Of a stretch of 44,445 nt of DNA, positions 33,858 through 42,995 are shown piece after piece. How positions within the stretch are numbered: position 1 is the first letter of the stretch; the number at the start of each line of letters is the position of its first letter. The DNA comes from an uncultured Clostridia bacterium (lineage in GTDB: Bacteria; Bacillota; Clostridia; Lachnospirales; Anaerotignaceae): the NCBI GenBank assembly GCA_910587735.1, contig CAJUNT010000013.1, positions 26,916 to 71,360 of the forward strand. The letters are read 5' to 3'. The position numbers were made by a program, and so were the translations under genes. Below the pieces are notes generated by a model. The model ran no database searches. It was not told the origin of the DNA and saw only the letters and a list, made by a program, of their open reading frames with translations.

Positions 33858-36800
33858 TGGTAAAATGGAGTGTGGAGCATAAGAGTATTGTTATGCTTCT
33901 GACGATTGTGACATTGATTTCAGGATTTTTGCTATATGGCAATATGGAAAGACAAGAAAATCCTAGTATAGCAAGCCCTATTGCTACCATTCGTTGTATT
34001 TACGGCGGAGCAAGCCCAGAAGATATCGAAAAATTGATTATCAAACCGATTGAGAATAAAATAGGTGATATATCAGAAATTAAAAAAATGGAAAGTTTCT
34101 GTATGGATAGCGTTGGTGTTATCAAAGTAACATTGAAAGATTTAAGTGATAGTGCTATTGCTAAAGTTTGGGACGATATGAAAGAAGATATTGACAGTGT
34201 AGAGGCAGAACTTCCTGCTGATGCGCAAAAGCCAGTAGTAGAAACAGATTTTACAAGCAGTTACGGCATATTATTAGGTTTGACATCAAAAGATTATACC
34301 TATCAAGATTTAAAAGATGTTGCAAATGAATTGAAAGATGTTTTAAAAGAAGATGCTGGCGTAAAAGCAGTTGATATATTCGGAGAAGTCGGACAACAAG
34401 TTGAAATTAGTTTGGATATGGTAAAATTACAGCAATATGGTATTACACCTACAAATATTGCTACATTTCTAAAAGCAAGAAATGTCAATATTCCAGGAGG
34501 AAATTTAGAAATTGCAGGCACAAAAATACCTGTACAGATTTCAGGAGAATATGAAACAGTAGACGAAATTAAAAACACCATTGTAGGTGTTTCTCAAGAA
34601 AATGGTACACCTGTGTATTTAAAAAATGTTGCTGATGTGGTGCAGAAAGAACAAAAAGCAGAAGCATTTGCTGAAGTTAACAATCAAAAAGCATTGATTA
34701 TAGGTGTAAAATATGCAGACGCTCAAAATATGCTTACCATACAAAAAAGATTGTATGATAAAATAGAGGAATTTAAACAATATCAGCTTTATACCAATAT
34801 GGAAATCATTACATTGACAGACCAAGCAGATTTTGTAAAATCTTCTATATCATTGTTTCAAAGTAATTTGATATCTGCTGTTATATTGGTTGCTGTTGTA
34901 GTACTTATCACTATGGGTATTAGAAGTGCTGTTGTAGTATCATTACCTATACCTGTCGTTATTGCTATTGTATTTATATATATGGTGCTTACAGAAATAC
35001 CATTGCATCAAGTTTCTATTGCCTCATTAATTATATCATTAAGCCTTCTTGTAGCAAATGGCATTGTTGCAAATGATAATATCAATGTTTATTTAGAAAA
35101 AGGATATAGCAAAAAAGATGCGTGTATACAAGGTATTAAAGAAGTCAATATTGCAATATTAACATCTACATTGACAACGGTCGCATCATTTTTGCCACTT
35201 GCTATGATGCAAGGTAGTGCAGGTAAATTTGTAAAATCATTACCTATATTGGTATCTGTGGCATTATTGGGTTCTTATATTACATCATTGACATTAGTTC
35301 CCTCAACAGGCTACTGGCTTTTACAGCCAAAAAGCAAACAAAAGAAAATTGCATTGAAAGAAAAATTGAAAACAATATTCCGTGTTGAAAAAATAGGAAA
35401 AGGAGTATTATCTGTTTATGAAAAATTGTTAAAATCAGCATTAAAAATACCAAAATTATTGATATGTGTTTTTATTGCCATATTTGTGTTAAGTGGTACA
35501 TTAGTTCCTTCTATGGGTATACAAATATTTCCTCCCGCAGAACGTGACCAATATGCATTAAATGTTATGGTGCAAGATGGTAGTACAATAGAACATAGTA
35601 AGCAGGTAATGGAGGAAATTGGAGCATATTTAGACGCTGATGATTCTGTACAAAATTATTCTTTTATGGTGGGCGACGGCTACCCTAAATATTATGTTAC
35701 ATTTACACCAAATGAATTGGATACGGGAAAAGCACAATTTCTTGTAAATGGTAAGCTTTCCGAAATCAATAGAATAGAAAAAGAATTAAATGAAAATATA
35801 CCTGGTGTTGTAGTAAACGCCAAAGAATTAGAAATTGGTATACCAGTTACCTACCCTATTGAAATTAGAATCACAGGAGCAGATACAGAAGTATTGAGAA
35901 AAATAGGCGATGATGTAAAAAATAGAATTTATCAAGTAGAAGGTGGTAAAAATGCAGAAGATAATTATGGTTATTCTTCCAACAAATTGAAAATAAAAGT
36001 AAATGAAGAAAAATCAAATATTGTAGGTATCTCTAATTATGATGTTGCATCTACAGTCAGAATGGCTGTAAATGGTTTGCAGGTGTCAGAACTCAAACAA
36101 AAAGATATTGATGAAGACCCCTACCCTATCAATATTAAAATACCTGATAATCATAAAACAAAAAGAGAAGTATTAAACGATATTTATGTTACATCACAAA
36201 TTACGGGCGAAAATGTACCTTTGCCTCAAATTGCTAATATTGTTACAGAATCTTCTATGAATAAAATTGTAAGACGAGATGAAAAAAGAACATTAACAGT
36301 AGGACTTTTTGTAGAAGATGGTTATAATACACAAACTGTTATGAAACAATGTGAACAAGCATTACAAGACTATGAAATACCAGAAGGCTATAGCATTGTT
36401 TTTGGCGGTGAAAGCGAAGAAAATAAAGATACATTTTCCTCTCTTGTGATACCAACATTGATTGCTATTGTAGCAATTTATTTAATACTTGTGCTGGAAT
36501 TTGGAGATATCCGTCAGCCACTTATTATTATGGGAACCATACCACTTTCATTTATAGGTATATTGTGGGGATTGAAATTGTTAAATTATCCTATTGGATT
36601 TATGGCACTTTTGGGCGCAATTAGTTTAATGGGTGTTGTAGTAAATAATGGTATTGTGCTTTTGGATTATATCAATACATTGATAAAAGAATATGATAAC
36701 CCAGTTGATGCTATTGTGGAGGCGTGTAAAACAAGATTACGTCCTATTATGATTGGTATGATTACAACAGTAATATCATTGATACCATTGGCACTTACAG

Positions 36801-36928
36801 GAGGTTTACTTTGGGCACCTCTAGCAACTTCTATTGTTTATGGTATGCTATTGTCTTCTGTATTAACAATGTTTGTTATACCAAGTGCATATTATGTATT
36901 GGCTGCTAAAAAAAGAAAATCTAATTAA
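33857..36928 (+). CDS. RND-family efflux permease (AcrB/MexB-like)
   Basis: 1,023 residues with the duplicated RND plan: a first span (MVKWSVEHKSIVMLLTIV), a large loop (about 35-330), five spans (about 335-480), then a second copy of span, loop (about 560-850) and spans (about 860-1015). It has the usual EDIEKLIIKPIE and porter-domain motifs. In span 4 the region GIVANDNINVYLEKG replaces the AcrB VDDAIVV pattern, keeping only one of the two proton-relay aspartates. Exports lipophilic compounds or metabolites by proton exchange in known relatives; the substrate here is unknown. Controlled with the adaptor by the upstream TetR. Confidence 0.93.
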   Translation: MVKWSVEHKSIVMLLTIVTLISGFLLYGNMERQENPSIASPIATIRCIYGGASPEDIEKLIIKPIENKIGDISEIKKMESFCMDSVGVIKVTLKDLSDSAIAKVWDDMKEDIDSVEAELPADAQKPVVETDFTSSYGILLGLTSKDYTYQDLKDVANELKDVLKEDAGVKAVDIFGEVGQQVEISLDMVKLQQYGITPTNIATFLKARNVNIPGGNLEIAGTKIPVQISGEYETVDEIKNTIVGVSQENGTPVYLKNVADVVQKEQKAEAFAEVNNQKALIIGVKYADAQNMLTIQKRLYDKIEEFKQYQLYTNMEIITLTDQADFVKSSISLFQSNLISAVILVAVVVLITMGIRSAVVVSLPIPVVIAIVFIYMVLTEIPLHQVSIASLIISLSLLVANGIVANDNINVYLEKGYSKKDACIQGIKEVNIAILTSTLTTVASFLPLAMMQGSAGKFVKSLPILVSVALLGSYITSLTLVPSTGYWLLQPKSKQKKIALKEKLKTIFRVEKIGKGVLSVYEKLLKSALKIPKLLICVFIAIFVLSGTLVPSMGIQIFPPAERDQYALNVMVQDGSTIEHSKQVMEEIGAYLDADDSVQNYSFMVGDGYPKYYVTFTPNELDTGKAQFLVNGKLSEINRIEKELNENIPGVVVNAKELEIGIPVTYPIEIRITGADTEVLRKIGDDVKNRIYQVEGGKNAEDNYGYSSNKLKIKVNEEKSNIVGISNYDVASTVRMAVNGLQVSELKQKDIDEDPYPINIKIPDNHKTKREVLNDIYVTSQITGENVPLPQIANIVTESSMNKIVRRDEKRTLTVGLFVEDGYNTQTVMKQCEQALQDYEIPEGYSIVFGGESEENKDTFSSLVIPTLIAIVAIYLILVLEFGDIRQPLIIMGTIPLSFIGILWGLKLLNYPIGFMALLGAISLMGVVVNNGIVLLDYINTLIKEYDNPVDAIVEACKTRLRPIMIGMITTVISLIPLALTGGLLWAPLATSIVYGMLLSSVLTMFVIPSAYYVLAAKKRKSN

Positions 36929-36957
36929 AAATAGTATAAAATTAGTTTTATAAAATA

Positions 36958-36991
36958 AAAATGCCCTCTTATATTTAGAGGGTATTTTTTT
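36958..36991 (+). terminator. Terminator of the efflux operon
   Basis: ATGCCCTCT (36961-36969) pairs with AGAGGGTAT (36977-36985) through one G-U, followed by a run of T residues to 36991. Confidence 0.85.
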
Positions 36992-37111
36992 ATTATCTAC
37001 ATTTTATATTTACAAGATATATATATAATATACTTAATTTTTACAGCAATATGACGATAGTATAAGTATGAAATAAGTATACTAATATAAAAAAGTCTGG
37101 AGGGAAAATGT

Positions 37112-38641
37112 ATGAATTTAAACAATATACCAGCTATATCATTGTCAAACAACCATGCTTATACATATCGTTTGACACAACTCAATTATGCAGACAGTCA
37201 AAAACAATATCAAAGTAAAAATAATAATTTTAGTTACAATCAGGGAAGAATGTCTATAAAATATGATATTCAACAAAATAACGATTTACTTACAAAATCT
37301 CTTGTGGCATCAGACAATGACTATACTAAAAAAGATGCAATATTGCACCAATGGAATTTGGAGGGTAGATTTAACATTTATGATGTTATGAATGGTAATG
37401 CTACTGTAAAACTACAAGACCCCAACCCCAGCGATGAAGTATTACAGGAATTTGAAAAAAAATTGCAAACAAATGGTATACAAAAAGATATGGATTGGTC
37501 TTCACTTTCATTTGATATGAGAGGAATAGGATTCGATTCTAATGCAAATCCAAATAGTATAAAAGAAAATGATTTTACTAGAAAAGTAAATTATATTGCA
37601 TCTCGTTATGCTGCTGTAGAATATAAAATTAAAAATACAACAAGCGGCGAACAACAAACAGAACAATTAAAAAAATTACAAGAAGTATATCAAAATGCAG
37701 TAAATGAAATTGCAGACGGCTATACAAATATTGTATGTTCTTTTTTAGAAAATAATGATGTAGAGGGAGAAAGAGAAAAAATACATCAATCTATATTAAA
37801 CGGTGTAGAATCAAAAATAAATGAATATCGCAAAAGTATTACAAACAATGATACATTAAAATCATTAGAAGGTACAAAAGATAGCTGGCTTTTAGACGAT
37901 GATGCCTATGTTGCAGCCGTTTTGCGTGAAACAGATACTACACAACAGCAGCAATATACAGAAAATAATACAGATAATCATGCGGATTATACATTACATG
38001 ATTTAGAAAATTTGGGACAATATGTTTCATCACTTTATGATATGGAAAACAGTTTTAGCGTATTTCAAATGGACGAATCACGTATTGGTATTGATTTTGC
38101 AATGCTTACTATGAAAACAGATGTATTGCAAAATAAAGGTGGTATCAGTAAAAATATGGCTAAAACAATTCAAAAAATAATGGAAGGTTTTAAAGAAAAT
38201 TTATTAAATCGTATGGATAAACAGTTGAGCGAAAAACGATATGAAGGTAATGTTGCAGATGCACAAATGGGTTTTGCAGCACTCAACAGAAATATCATAT
38301 GGAATGTATATGACAAAGCAATGCAACAATATCAAAAAAGCGGTAATGTAATACAGGCACTTACAGAAGGTGCAAAATATGGTTCACAAATAGCTAAATC
38401 ACAATATACAAATGGCACATATCGCTGTAAAAATAGTGCCTCTTATTGGGATTCCTTTTTTGAAAAAAATACAGAAAATGCAAATGCTTATAAAGACAAT
38501 GATACAACACTACAAAAATATTTAGCTGGCTGGAAAGATTTTGAAAATAGTCTAAACAAATCTGTTCACTTAAATATGAAATTGCAGTCTGTACAGCAAT
38601 ATCATATAGCAAAAAGTAATGTCATTTCAAAAAAAGTTTAA
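37112..38641 (+). CDS. Leaderless 509-residue protein of unknown function
   Basis: Starts at ATG 37112 after CTGGAGGGA. No signal peptide or membrane span. The N-terminus (MNLNNIPAISLSNNHAYTYR) is followed by a mostly helical, Gln/Asn-rich protein. Recognisable segments are WNLEGRFNIYDVMNGN (about 90-105), a helical block near 170-235, and FQMDESRIGIDFAMLTMKTD (about 315-335). There are no catalytic motifs and no known family. It stands alone, followed by an extragenic hairpin element. Its leaderless, hydrophilic start is like that of the transglycosylase at 42126 and the protein at 24573, which may hint at export through a flagellar-type or other special route; this is inference. Confidence 0.8.
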   Translation: MNLNNIPAISLSNNHAYTYRLTQLNYADSQKQYQSKNNNFSYNQGRMSIKYDIQQNNDLLTKSLVASDNDYTKKDAILHQWNLEGRFNIYDVMNGNATVKLQDPNPSDEVLQEFEKKLQTNGIQKDMDWSSLSFDMRGIGFDSNANPNSIKENDFTRKVNYIASRYAAVEYKIKNTTSGEQQTEQLKKLQEVYQNAVNEIADGYTNIVCSFLENNDVEGEREKIHQSILNGVESKINEYRKSITNNDTLKSLEGTKDSWLLDDDAYVAAVLRETDTTQQQQYTENNTDNHADYTLHDLENLGQYVSSLYDMENSFSVFQMDESRIGIDFAMLTMKTDVLQNKGGISKNMAKTIQKIMEGFKENLLNRMDKQLSEKRYEGNVADAQMGFAALNRNIIWNVYDKAMQQYQKSGNVIQALTEGAKYGSQIAKSQYTNGTYRCKNSASYWDSFFEKNTENANAYKDNDTTLQKYLAGWKDFENSLNKSVHLNMKLQSVQQYHIAKSNVISKKV

Positions 38642-38654
38642 ATTATTTTTAATT

Positions 38655-38895
38655 GTGTTTGTTATTAGGAAAACAAAGTTTTCCATAAAAGTTTTTGCCT
38701 CGCTTTTAGGAGAAAGCGAGGTTTGGAGCAATGCTCCAATGTTTTAATAGAAAAATATTGTTTTATTTGCGGACGCTGTTCAGTCTACGCTTCGCTCCGG
38801 TCGGTGCTGGACGAATGTCCACTGGACATTCAACACCCTGCAAACTTTTCCCCTAAAAAGTTTGACAAAAAACTTTATATTTTACAAACGCAATG
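38655..38895 (+). repeat. Three-hairpin extragenic element, copy D, with a GC-rich insert
   Basis: Module 1 (GGAAAACAAAGTTTTCC) lies about 25 bp after the stop at 38641. Module 2 is CCTCGCTTTT-AGG-AGAAAGCGAGG (about 38698-38721). The spacer includes GGAGCAATGCTCC. Module 3 is CAAACTTTTCCCC then AAAAAGTTTGACAAAAAACT (38841-38875). Between the spacer and module 3 is a GC-rich stretch (38770-38840) that holds a perfect 9-bp hairpin GAATGTCCA-C-TGGACATTC (38813-38831). Confidence 0.8.
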
Positions 38896-38962
38896 ATATC
38901 GTTATTTGGAAAGCAATACTCTCAATGTTTTAAATAATTAGCTACTTTTTCATTTTTTACTA

Positions 38963-38991
38963 TTGACAAAATGAATGATTTATCATATGAT
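38963..38991 (+). promoter_or_regulatory. Promoter of the manganese-switch/P-type ATPase transcript
   Basis: A perfect TTGACA (38963-38968), a 17-bp spacer and TATGAT (38986-38991). Transcription would start near 38998-39000, just before the riboswitch P1 stem. Confidence 0.88.
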
Positions 38992-39002
38992 ACATACAAT
39001 AT

Positions 39003-39106
39003 TATATAAAGTCAATAAAAAGGGAGTAGTTTTAATATAATAGCAACACACCCGACAAATTCATTTGTCTGTTATTATATGCCAATACAAATGGTTACAA
39101 GACTTT
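39003..39106 (+). ncRNA. yybP-ykoY manganese riboswitch aptamer
   Basis: P1 is AAAGTC (39008-39013) with GACTTT (39101-39106). Conserved elements appear in order: AAGGGAGTAG in the first loop, GCAACACACCCGACA in the second part, a P4 arm (ACAAATTCATTTGT, 39056-39069), and GTTACAAGACTT at the 3' side of P1. This family senses Mn2+ and controls Mn2+ exporters, including P-type ATPases. The next gene is such an ATPase. Assigned by eye; a covariance-model score would settle it. Confidence 0.85.
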
Positions 39107-39168
39107 TTATTATCATTTTTAAGAATCATTTTTAGGATTTTTGGAATGATAATGAAAAGTCTTTTTTT
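39099..39168 (+). terminator. Riboswitch-controlled terminator
   Basis: AGACTTTTTATTATCATT (39100-39117) pairs with 39145-39162 over 18 bp with one G-U, and seven T residues follow (39162-39168). The left arm contains the 3' strand of riboswitch P1, so a ligand-stabilised P1 would prevent this hairpin. The logic is therefore ON with Mn2+. Confidence 0.9.
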
Positions 39169-39210
39169 ATGAGTATCAATAATCAATTTACAAAAGGAGG
39201 AATATTGTTT

Positions 39211-41802
39211 ATGGAAAAATATTATAGTATGCCATTACAAAAAGTACTGGAGAATGTGGAAAGTTCTGAAAAGGGGCTTTCAAATGAACAGGCACAAAAC
39301 AGGCTACATAAATATGGTAAAAATGCATTGCAGGAGTCTAAAAGAAAAAGCACTTTTATGGTGTTTTTGGAACAGTTTAAAGACTTTCTTGTTATCATAT
39401 TGATTGTTGCTGGAATACTTTCGTTATTTTTATCAGATGCAGAAAGTGCTGTTGTTATATTTGTAGTCATTACAATCAATGCGATATTAGGAACAATACA
39501 ACATATCAAAGCAGAGCAGTCACTGGAAAGTTTAAAAGCACTCTCTGCACCCTCTGTAAAAGTATTAAGAGATGGACAAAAAATAACTGTACCATCTCAA
39601 GAAATTACTGTGGGAGATGTTGTTTTTTTAGAAGCAGGAGATTTTGTGAGTGCTGATGGTAGAATATTAGAAAATTTTAGCATGAAAGTGAATGAAAGTT
39701 CTTTAACAGGAGAATCCATGAGTGTAGAAAAAGAAATTACAGTATTACCTGAAAACGTTCCCATAGGTGACAGAAAAAATATGTTGTTTTCGGGCAGTTT
39801 TTTAACATATGGACGTGGGAGTTATGTTGTAACAAATATAGGAATGGATACAGAAATTGGAAAAATTGCACAGCTTTTAAAAAATACAGAACAAAATAAA
39901 ACACCTTTGCAAAAAAATCTTGACAACTTTGGTAAAAAACTTTCTATTATCATTATAATTGTATGTGCAATATTGTTTTTTGTAAATATTGCAAAAGGCG
40001 GAGAAATCATAGATGCTTTTTTATTTGCTGTAGCACTTGCAGTTGCAGCAATACCAGAGGCATTAAGCTCTATTGTAACCATTGTGCTTTCATTGGGAAC
40101 ACAAAAAATGGCAAAAGAAAATGCAATTGTAAGAAAATTACCAGCCGTAGAAGGATTAGGAAGTGTTTCTGTTATTTGTTCTGATAAAACTGGTACATTG
40201 ACACAAAACAAAATGACAGTACAAAAATATTGTGTCAATAACACTATGACAGATGCACAAAATATGGATATTACAAAATATACGGATAAAAAATTACTTC
40301 TTATGAGTGTATTGTGTAATGACGCTGTGATAAGTAACGGGCAGGAATTGGGCGACCCTACAGAAGTGGCATTGATACAATTTGCTCAAAATCATAATAT
40401 GAATGACAAAGATGTAAAAGAGCAATACAAAAGATTGCTCGAAATTCCTTTTGATTCAGATAGAAAATTGATGTCTACTATTCATAATATAGATGGAAAA
40501 TATATCATGATAACAAAAGGAGCAGTTGATGTTTTGCTGGATAGAGTGATATCAATAGAACAAAATGGAGAAATATTACCTTTTACACAACAGCAAAAAC
40601 AAAAAGTAATATATGCAAATAAAACATTTTCTGAAAATGGTTTGAGAGTACTTGCATTTGCATATAAAGAACTGGAACAATTACAAATAGAAAAAGAACA
40701 GGAATATACTTTTGTAGGACTCATTGCTATGATAGACCCTCCAAGAGAAGAATCGAAAATGGCAGTAGCAGAATGTATCAAGGCAGGTATTCGTCCTGTT
40801 ATGATTACAGGTGACCATAAAGTTACGGCGTCTGCTATTGCAAAACAAATAGGCATATTAACAGAAGGCAAAAAAGCCGTTAATGGTGCAGAAATTGATA
40901 CTATGACAGATAAACAACTGGAAGATTTTGTAGAACAGGTTTCTGTTTATGCAAGAGTTTCTCCAGAACATAAAATTAGAATTGTAAAAGCATGGCAGAA
41001 AAAAGGTAATATTGTAGCTATGACAGGTGATGGCGTAAATGATGCACCAGCATTAAAACAGTCTGATATTGGTGTTGCTATGGGTATTACAGGTTCTGAA
41101 GTGGCAAAAGATGCTTCTGCTATGGTACTGACAGATGATAATTTCGCTACAATAGTAAAAGCAGTAGAAAACGGCAGAAATCTATATCAAAATATCAAAA
41201 ACGCTATACAATTTTTACTTTCGGGAAATACAGCGGGTATATTAGCGGTATTATATGCCTCATTTATGGGTCTAGCTGTACCTTTTGCACCAGTACACCT
41301 TTTATTTATCAATTTGCTTACAGATAGCTTGCCAGCAATTGCATTAGGCGTAGAGCCTCATAGCAATAAAGTAATGAATGAAAAACCTCGTTCTATACAC
41401 ACACCTATTATGACAAAAGATTTTTTAATAGATGTTGTATTACAAGGAGCGATTATTGCAGTATTCACTATGACATCATATTATATAGGCATGGAACAAG
41501 GTGGTAGTGGGCTTGCTAGTACTATGGCATTTGCAACACTTTGTTTATGTCGTTTGTTTCATGGTTTTAGCTGTAAATCAAAAGAAATGGTGTTGTTTAC
41601 AAAAAGAATGTTTGATAATTGGTATTTGTGGGGAGCGTTTTTGATTGGTTTTGTACTTCTTAATATCGCAATATTGTTTCCACCTTTTAGAGCGTTTTTT
41701 GTGGTAGTACCTATCAATGGTATGATGTTGCTTACAATATATGGCTTGTCATTTGCTTCTTTGCTTGTTATACAACTGTTAAAAATGATAAAAGTAAAAT
41801 GA
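39211..41802 (+). CDS. P-type cation ATPase (Mn2+/Ca2+ exporter type)
   Basis: 863 residues from ATG 39211 (MEKYYSMPLQKVLENVESSE), 10 nt after AAAGGAGG; the frame opens at 39169 inside the terminator tail. An N-terminal cation-ATPase domain, TGES (166-169), the M4 ion-site motif PEALSSIVTIVLSLG (282-296), phosphorylated Asp325 in CSDKTGTLT, and the hinge MTGDGVNDAPAL are intact, with six C-terminal spans. The PEALSS form and the manganese riboswitch resemble the streptococcal Mn2+/Ca2+ ATPase MgtA. The likely job is to expel excess manganese. Calcium or mixed export cannot be excluded. Confidence 0.92.
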   Translation: MEKYYSMPLQKVLENVESSEKGLSNEQAQNRLHKYGKNALQESKRKSTFMVFLEQFKDFLVIILIVAGILSLFLSDAESAVVIFVVITINAILGTIQHIKAEQSLESLKALSAPSVKVLRDGQKITVPSQEITVGDVVFLEAGDFVSADGRILENFSMKVNESSLTGESMSVEKEITVLPENVPIGDRKNMLFSGSFLTYGRGSYVVTNIGMDTEIGKIAQLLKNTEQNKTPLQKNLDNFGKKLSIIIIIVCAILFFVNIAKGGEIIDAFLFAVALAVAAIPEALSSIVTIVLSLGTQKMAKENAIVRKLPAVEGLGSVSVICSDKTGTLTQNKMTVQKYCVNNTMTDAQNMDITKYTDKKLLLMSVLCNDAVISNGQELGDPTEVALIQFAQNHNMNDKDVKEQYKRLLEIPFDSDRKLMSTIHNIDGKYIMITKGAVDVLLDRVISIEQNGEILPFTQQQKQKVIYANKTFSENGLRVLAFAYKELEQLQIEKEQEYTFVGLIAMIDPPREESKMAVAECIKAGIRPVMITGDHKVTASAIAKQIGILTEGKKAVNGAEIDTMTDKQLEDFVEQVSVYARVSPEHKIRIVKAWQKKGNIVAMTGDGVNDAPALKQSDIGVAMGITGSEVAKDASAMVLTDDNFATIVKAVENGRNLYQNIKNAIQFLLSGNTAGILAVLYASFMGLAVPFAPVHLLFINLLTDSLPAIALGVEPHSNKVMNEKPRSIHTPIMTKDFLIDVVLQGAIIAVFTMTSYYIGMEQGGSGLASTMAFATLCLCRLFHGFSCKSKEMVLFTKRMFDNWYLWGAFLIGFVLLNIAILFPPFRAFFVVVPINGMMLLTIYGLSFASLLVIQLLKMIKVK

Positions 41803-41811
41803 TAAAATCAT

Positions 41812-42085
41812 TGCGTTCGCATAAAGCAAAATTCTTTGTCAAACTTTCTTTTAAGAAAGTTTGCGGTTGTAGGCAGAGCCTACAAATAAAAAAATAACAA
41901 AACAACCATTTTTTAAGGGAGAACTTTTTTACTTTTGAAAAGTTCCCCCTTTGTTTTACTTGCTTGTAATCATGAAAAATTTTATACGCATTTAAAACCT
42001 TGAGAGCGTTGCTCTCAAACTCTCACTTCTTTCTTGAAAGAAAGAAGCAAAGAACTTTAATAAGGAAAACTTCGTTTTCCTCATA
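41812..42085 (-). repeat. Three-hairpin extragenic element, copy E, interrupted
   Basis: Read on the minus strand it follows the transglycosylase stop at 42126: module 1 GGAAAACGAAGTTTTCC (about 42063-42080), module 2 CTTCTTTC-TTGAAAGAAAG (about 42025-42048), spacer with GAGAGCAACGCTCTC (42002-42017), then after an insertion module 3 CAAACTTTC-TTAAAAGAAAGTTTGACAAA (41836-41863) and the tail. The insertion holds a GGGGAAC-type terminator (41915-41952). Confidence 0.75.
41915..41952. terminator. GGGGAAC-type hairpin between convergent genes
   Basis: AAGGGAGAACTTTT pairs with AAAAGTTCCCCCTT across a short A/T loop, and T residues follow on the plus strand. It could end the ATPase transcript. 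Third member of the hairpin type seen at 8588 and 23691. Confidence 0.7.
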
Positions 42086-42125
42086 CTATTATTCATAAAT
42101 AATAAAAAGATTCTTTTTTATAATA

Positions 42126-42995
42126 TTACTCTACATCATACATTGTTTGAAAACGTTTTCCCAACAAATTTGCATTTTGGCTCGTTAATGAACCATTTAC
42201 ATTTTGACTTTTTAATGCAGAAATATCTTGATATAATGCACCATTATTTAACATATAATTGTAATTTTGGAACATAGCACTTTGGTTAAACAAAGTATCT
42301 TTATCATCATGATTATAATCTGTATTCATAATAGAGCTTAACAATGAGGAAGTCATATCATTTTTTAAAGATTCCACAAAAAGAAGATAATCATCTTGTG
42401 TGAATTCTTCAAAATTCAATATAGACTGCTCTATTTGATTTTGCAATGACGTATTATTATTTGTTATTTTATTAGATGCATTAGGTGTGTAACTGCCTGC
42501 TGTTAATGTTTCACCAGCATAAGACATTACTTTTTTTACATAATTTTGTGTTTCTTTAAAAGGAGGGATTCCTCCATATTTTTCAACATTGCCACTACCA
42601 GCATTATATGCGGCTAAAGCAAGCTTAACATTACCATCATAACGGTCTAACATTTGTTTGATATATTTTGCACCACCCATAATATTCTGTTCTGCATCAA
42701 AAGAATCTGTAACACCTAATGATTTTGCAGTAGCAGGCATAAGTTGCATAACACCCTGTGCACCAGCACAAGAAACTGCATTCGCATTAAAATTGGATTC
42801 TGCTTTACCGATTGCTTTTAATAAACTCACAGGGACATCATATTTTTGTGCGGCTCTTTGAAATATATCATCTAATGATTGAGAGCCTGTACTTTTCATT
42901 GTGTCTGAAAAAGAAGCAGTTGCATTGTTTGTTAAAGATGTTGTTGCATTATTTTTATGTAGTGCATATAAGTCTATGGGATTAATCTGTAACAT
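42126..42995 (-). CDS. Leaderless lytic transglycosylase (SLT domain)
   Basis: 289 residues from ATG 42995 (MLQINPIDLYALHKNNATTS), after TTTGGAGGA; 24 upstream codons precede that site. The SLT domain (about 48-160) contains the catalytic Glu in LLKAIGKAESNFN, GAQGVMQLMPATAKSLG, the repeat LALAAYNAGSGNVEKYGG and FKETQNYVKKVM, so it cleaves peptidoglycan. No signal peptide is present; the short hydrophilic head is like that of flagella-associated transglycosylases. The C-terminal 100 residues are helical and Asn-rich with no known domain. How it is exported is not clear. Confidence 0.9.
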   Translation of the reverse strand: MLQINPIDLYALHKNNATTSLTNNATASFSDTMKSTGSQSLDDIFQRAAQKYDVPVSLLKAIGKAESNFNANAVSCAGAQGVMQLMPATAKSLGVTDSFDAEQNIMGGAKYIKQMLDRYDGNVKLALAAYNAGSGNVEKYGGIPPFKETQNYVKKVMSYAGETLTAGSYTPNASNKITNNNTSLQNQIEQSILNFEEFTQDDYLLFVESLKNDMTSSLLSSIMNTDYNHDDKDTLFNQSAMFQNYNYMLNNGALYQDISALKSQNVNGSLTSQNANLLGKRFQTMYDVE

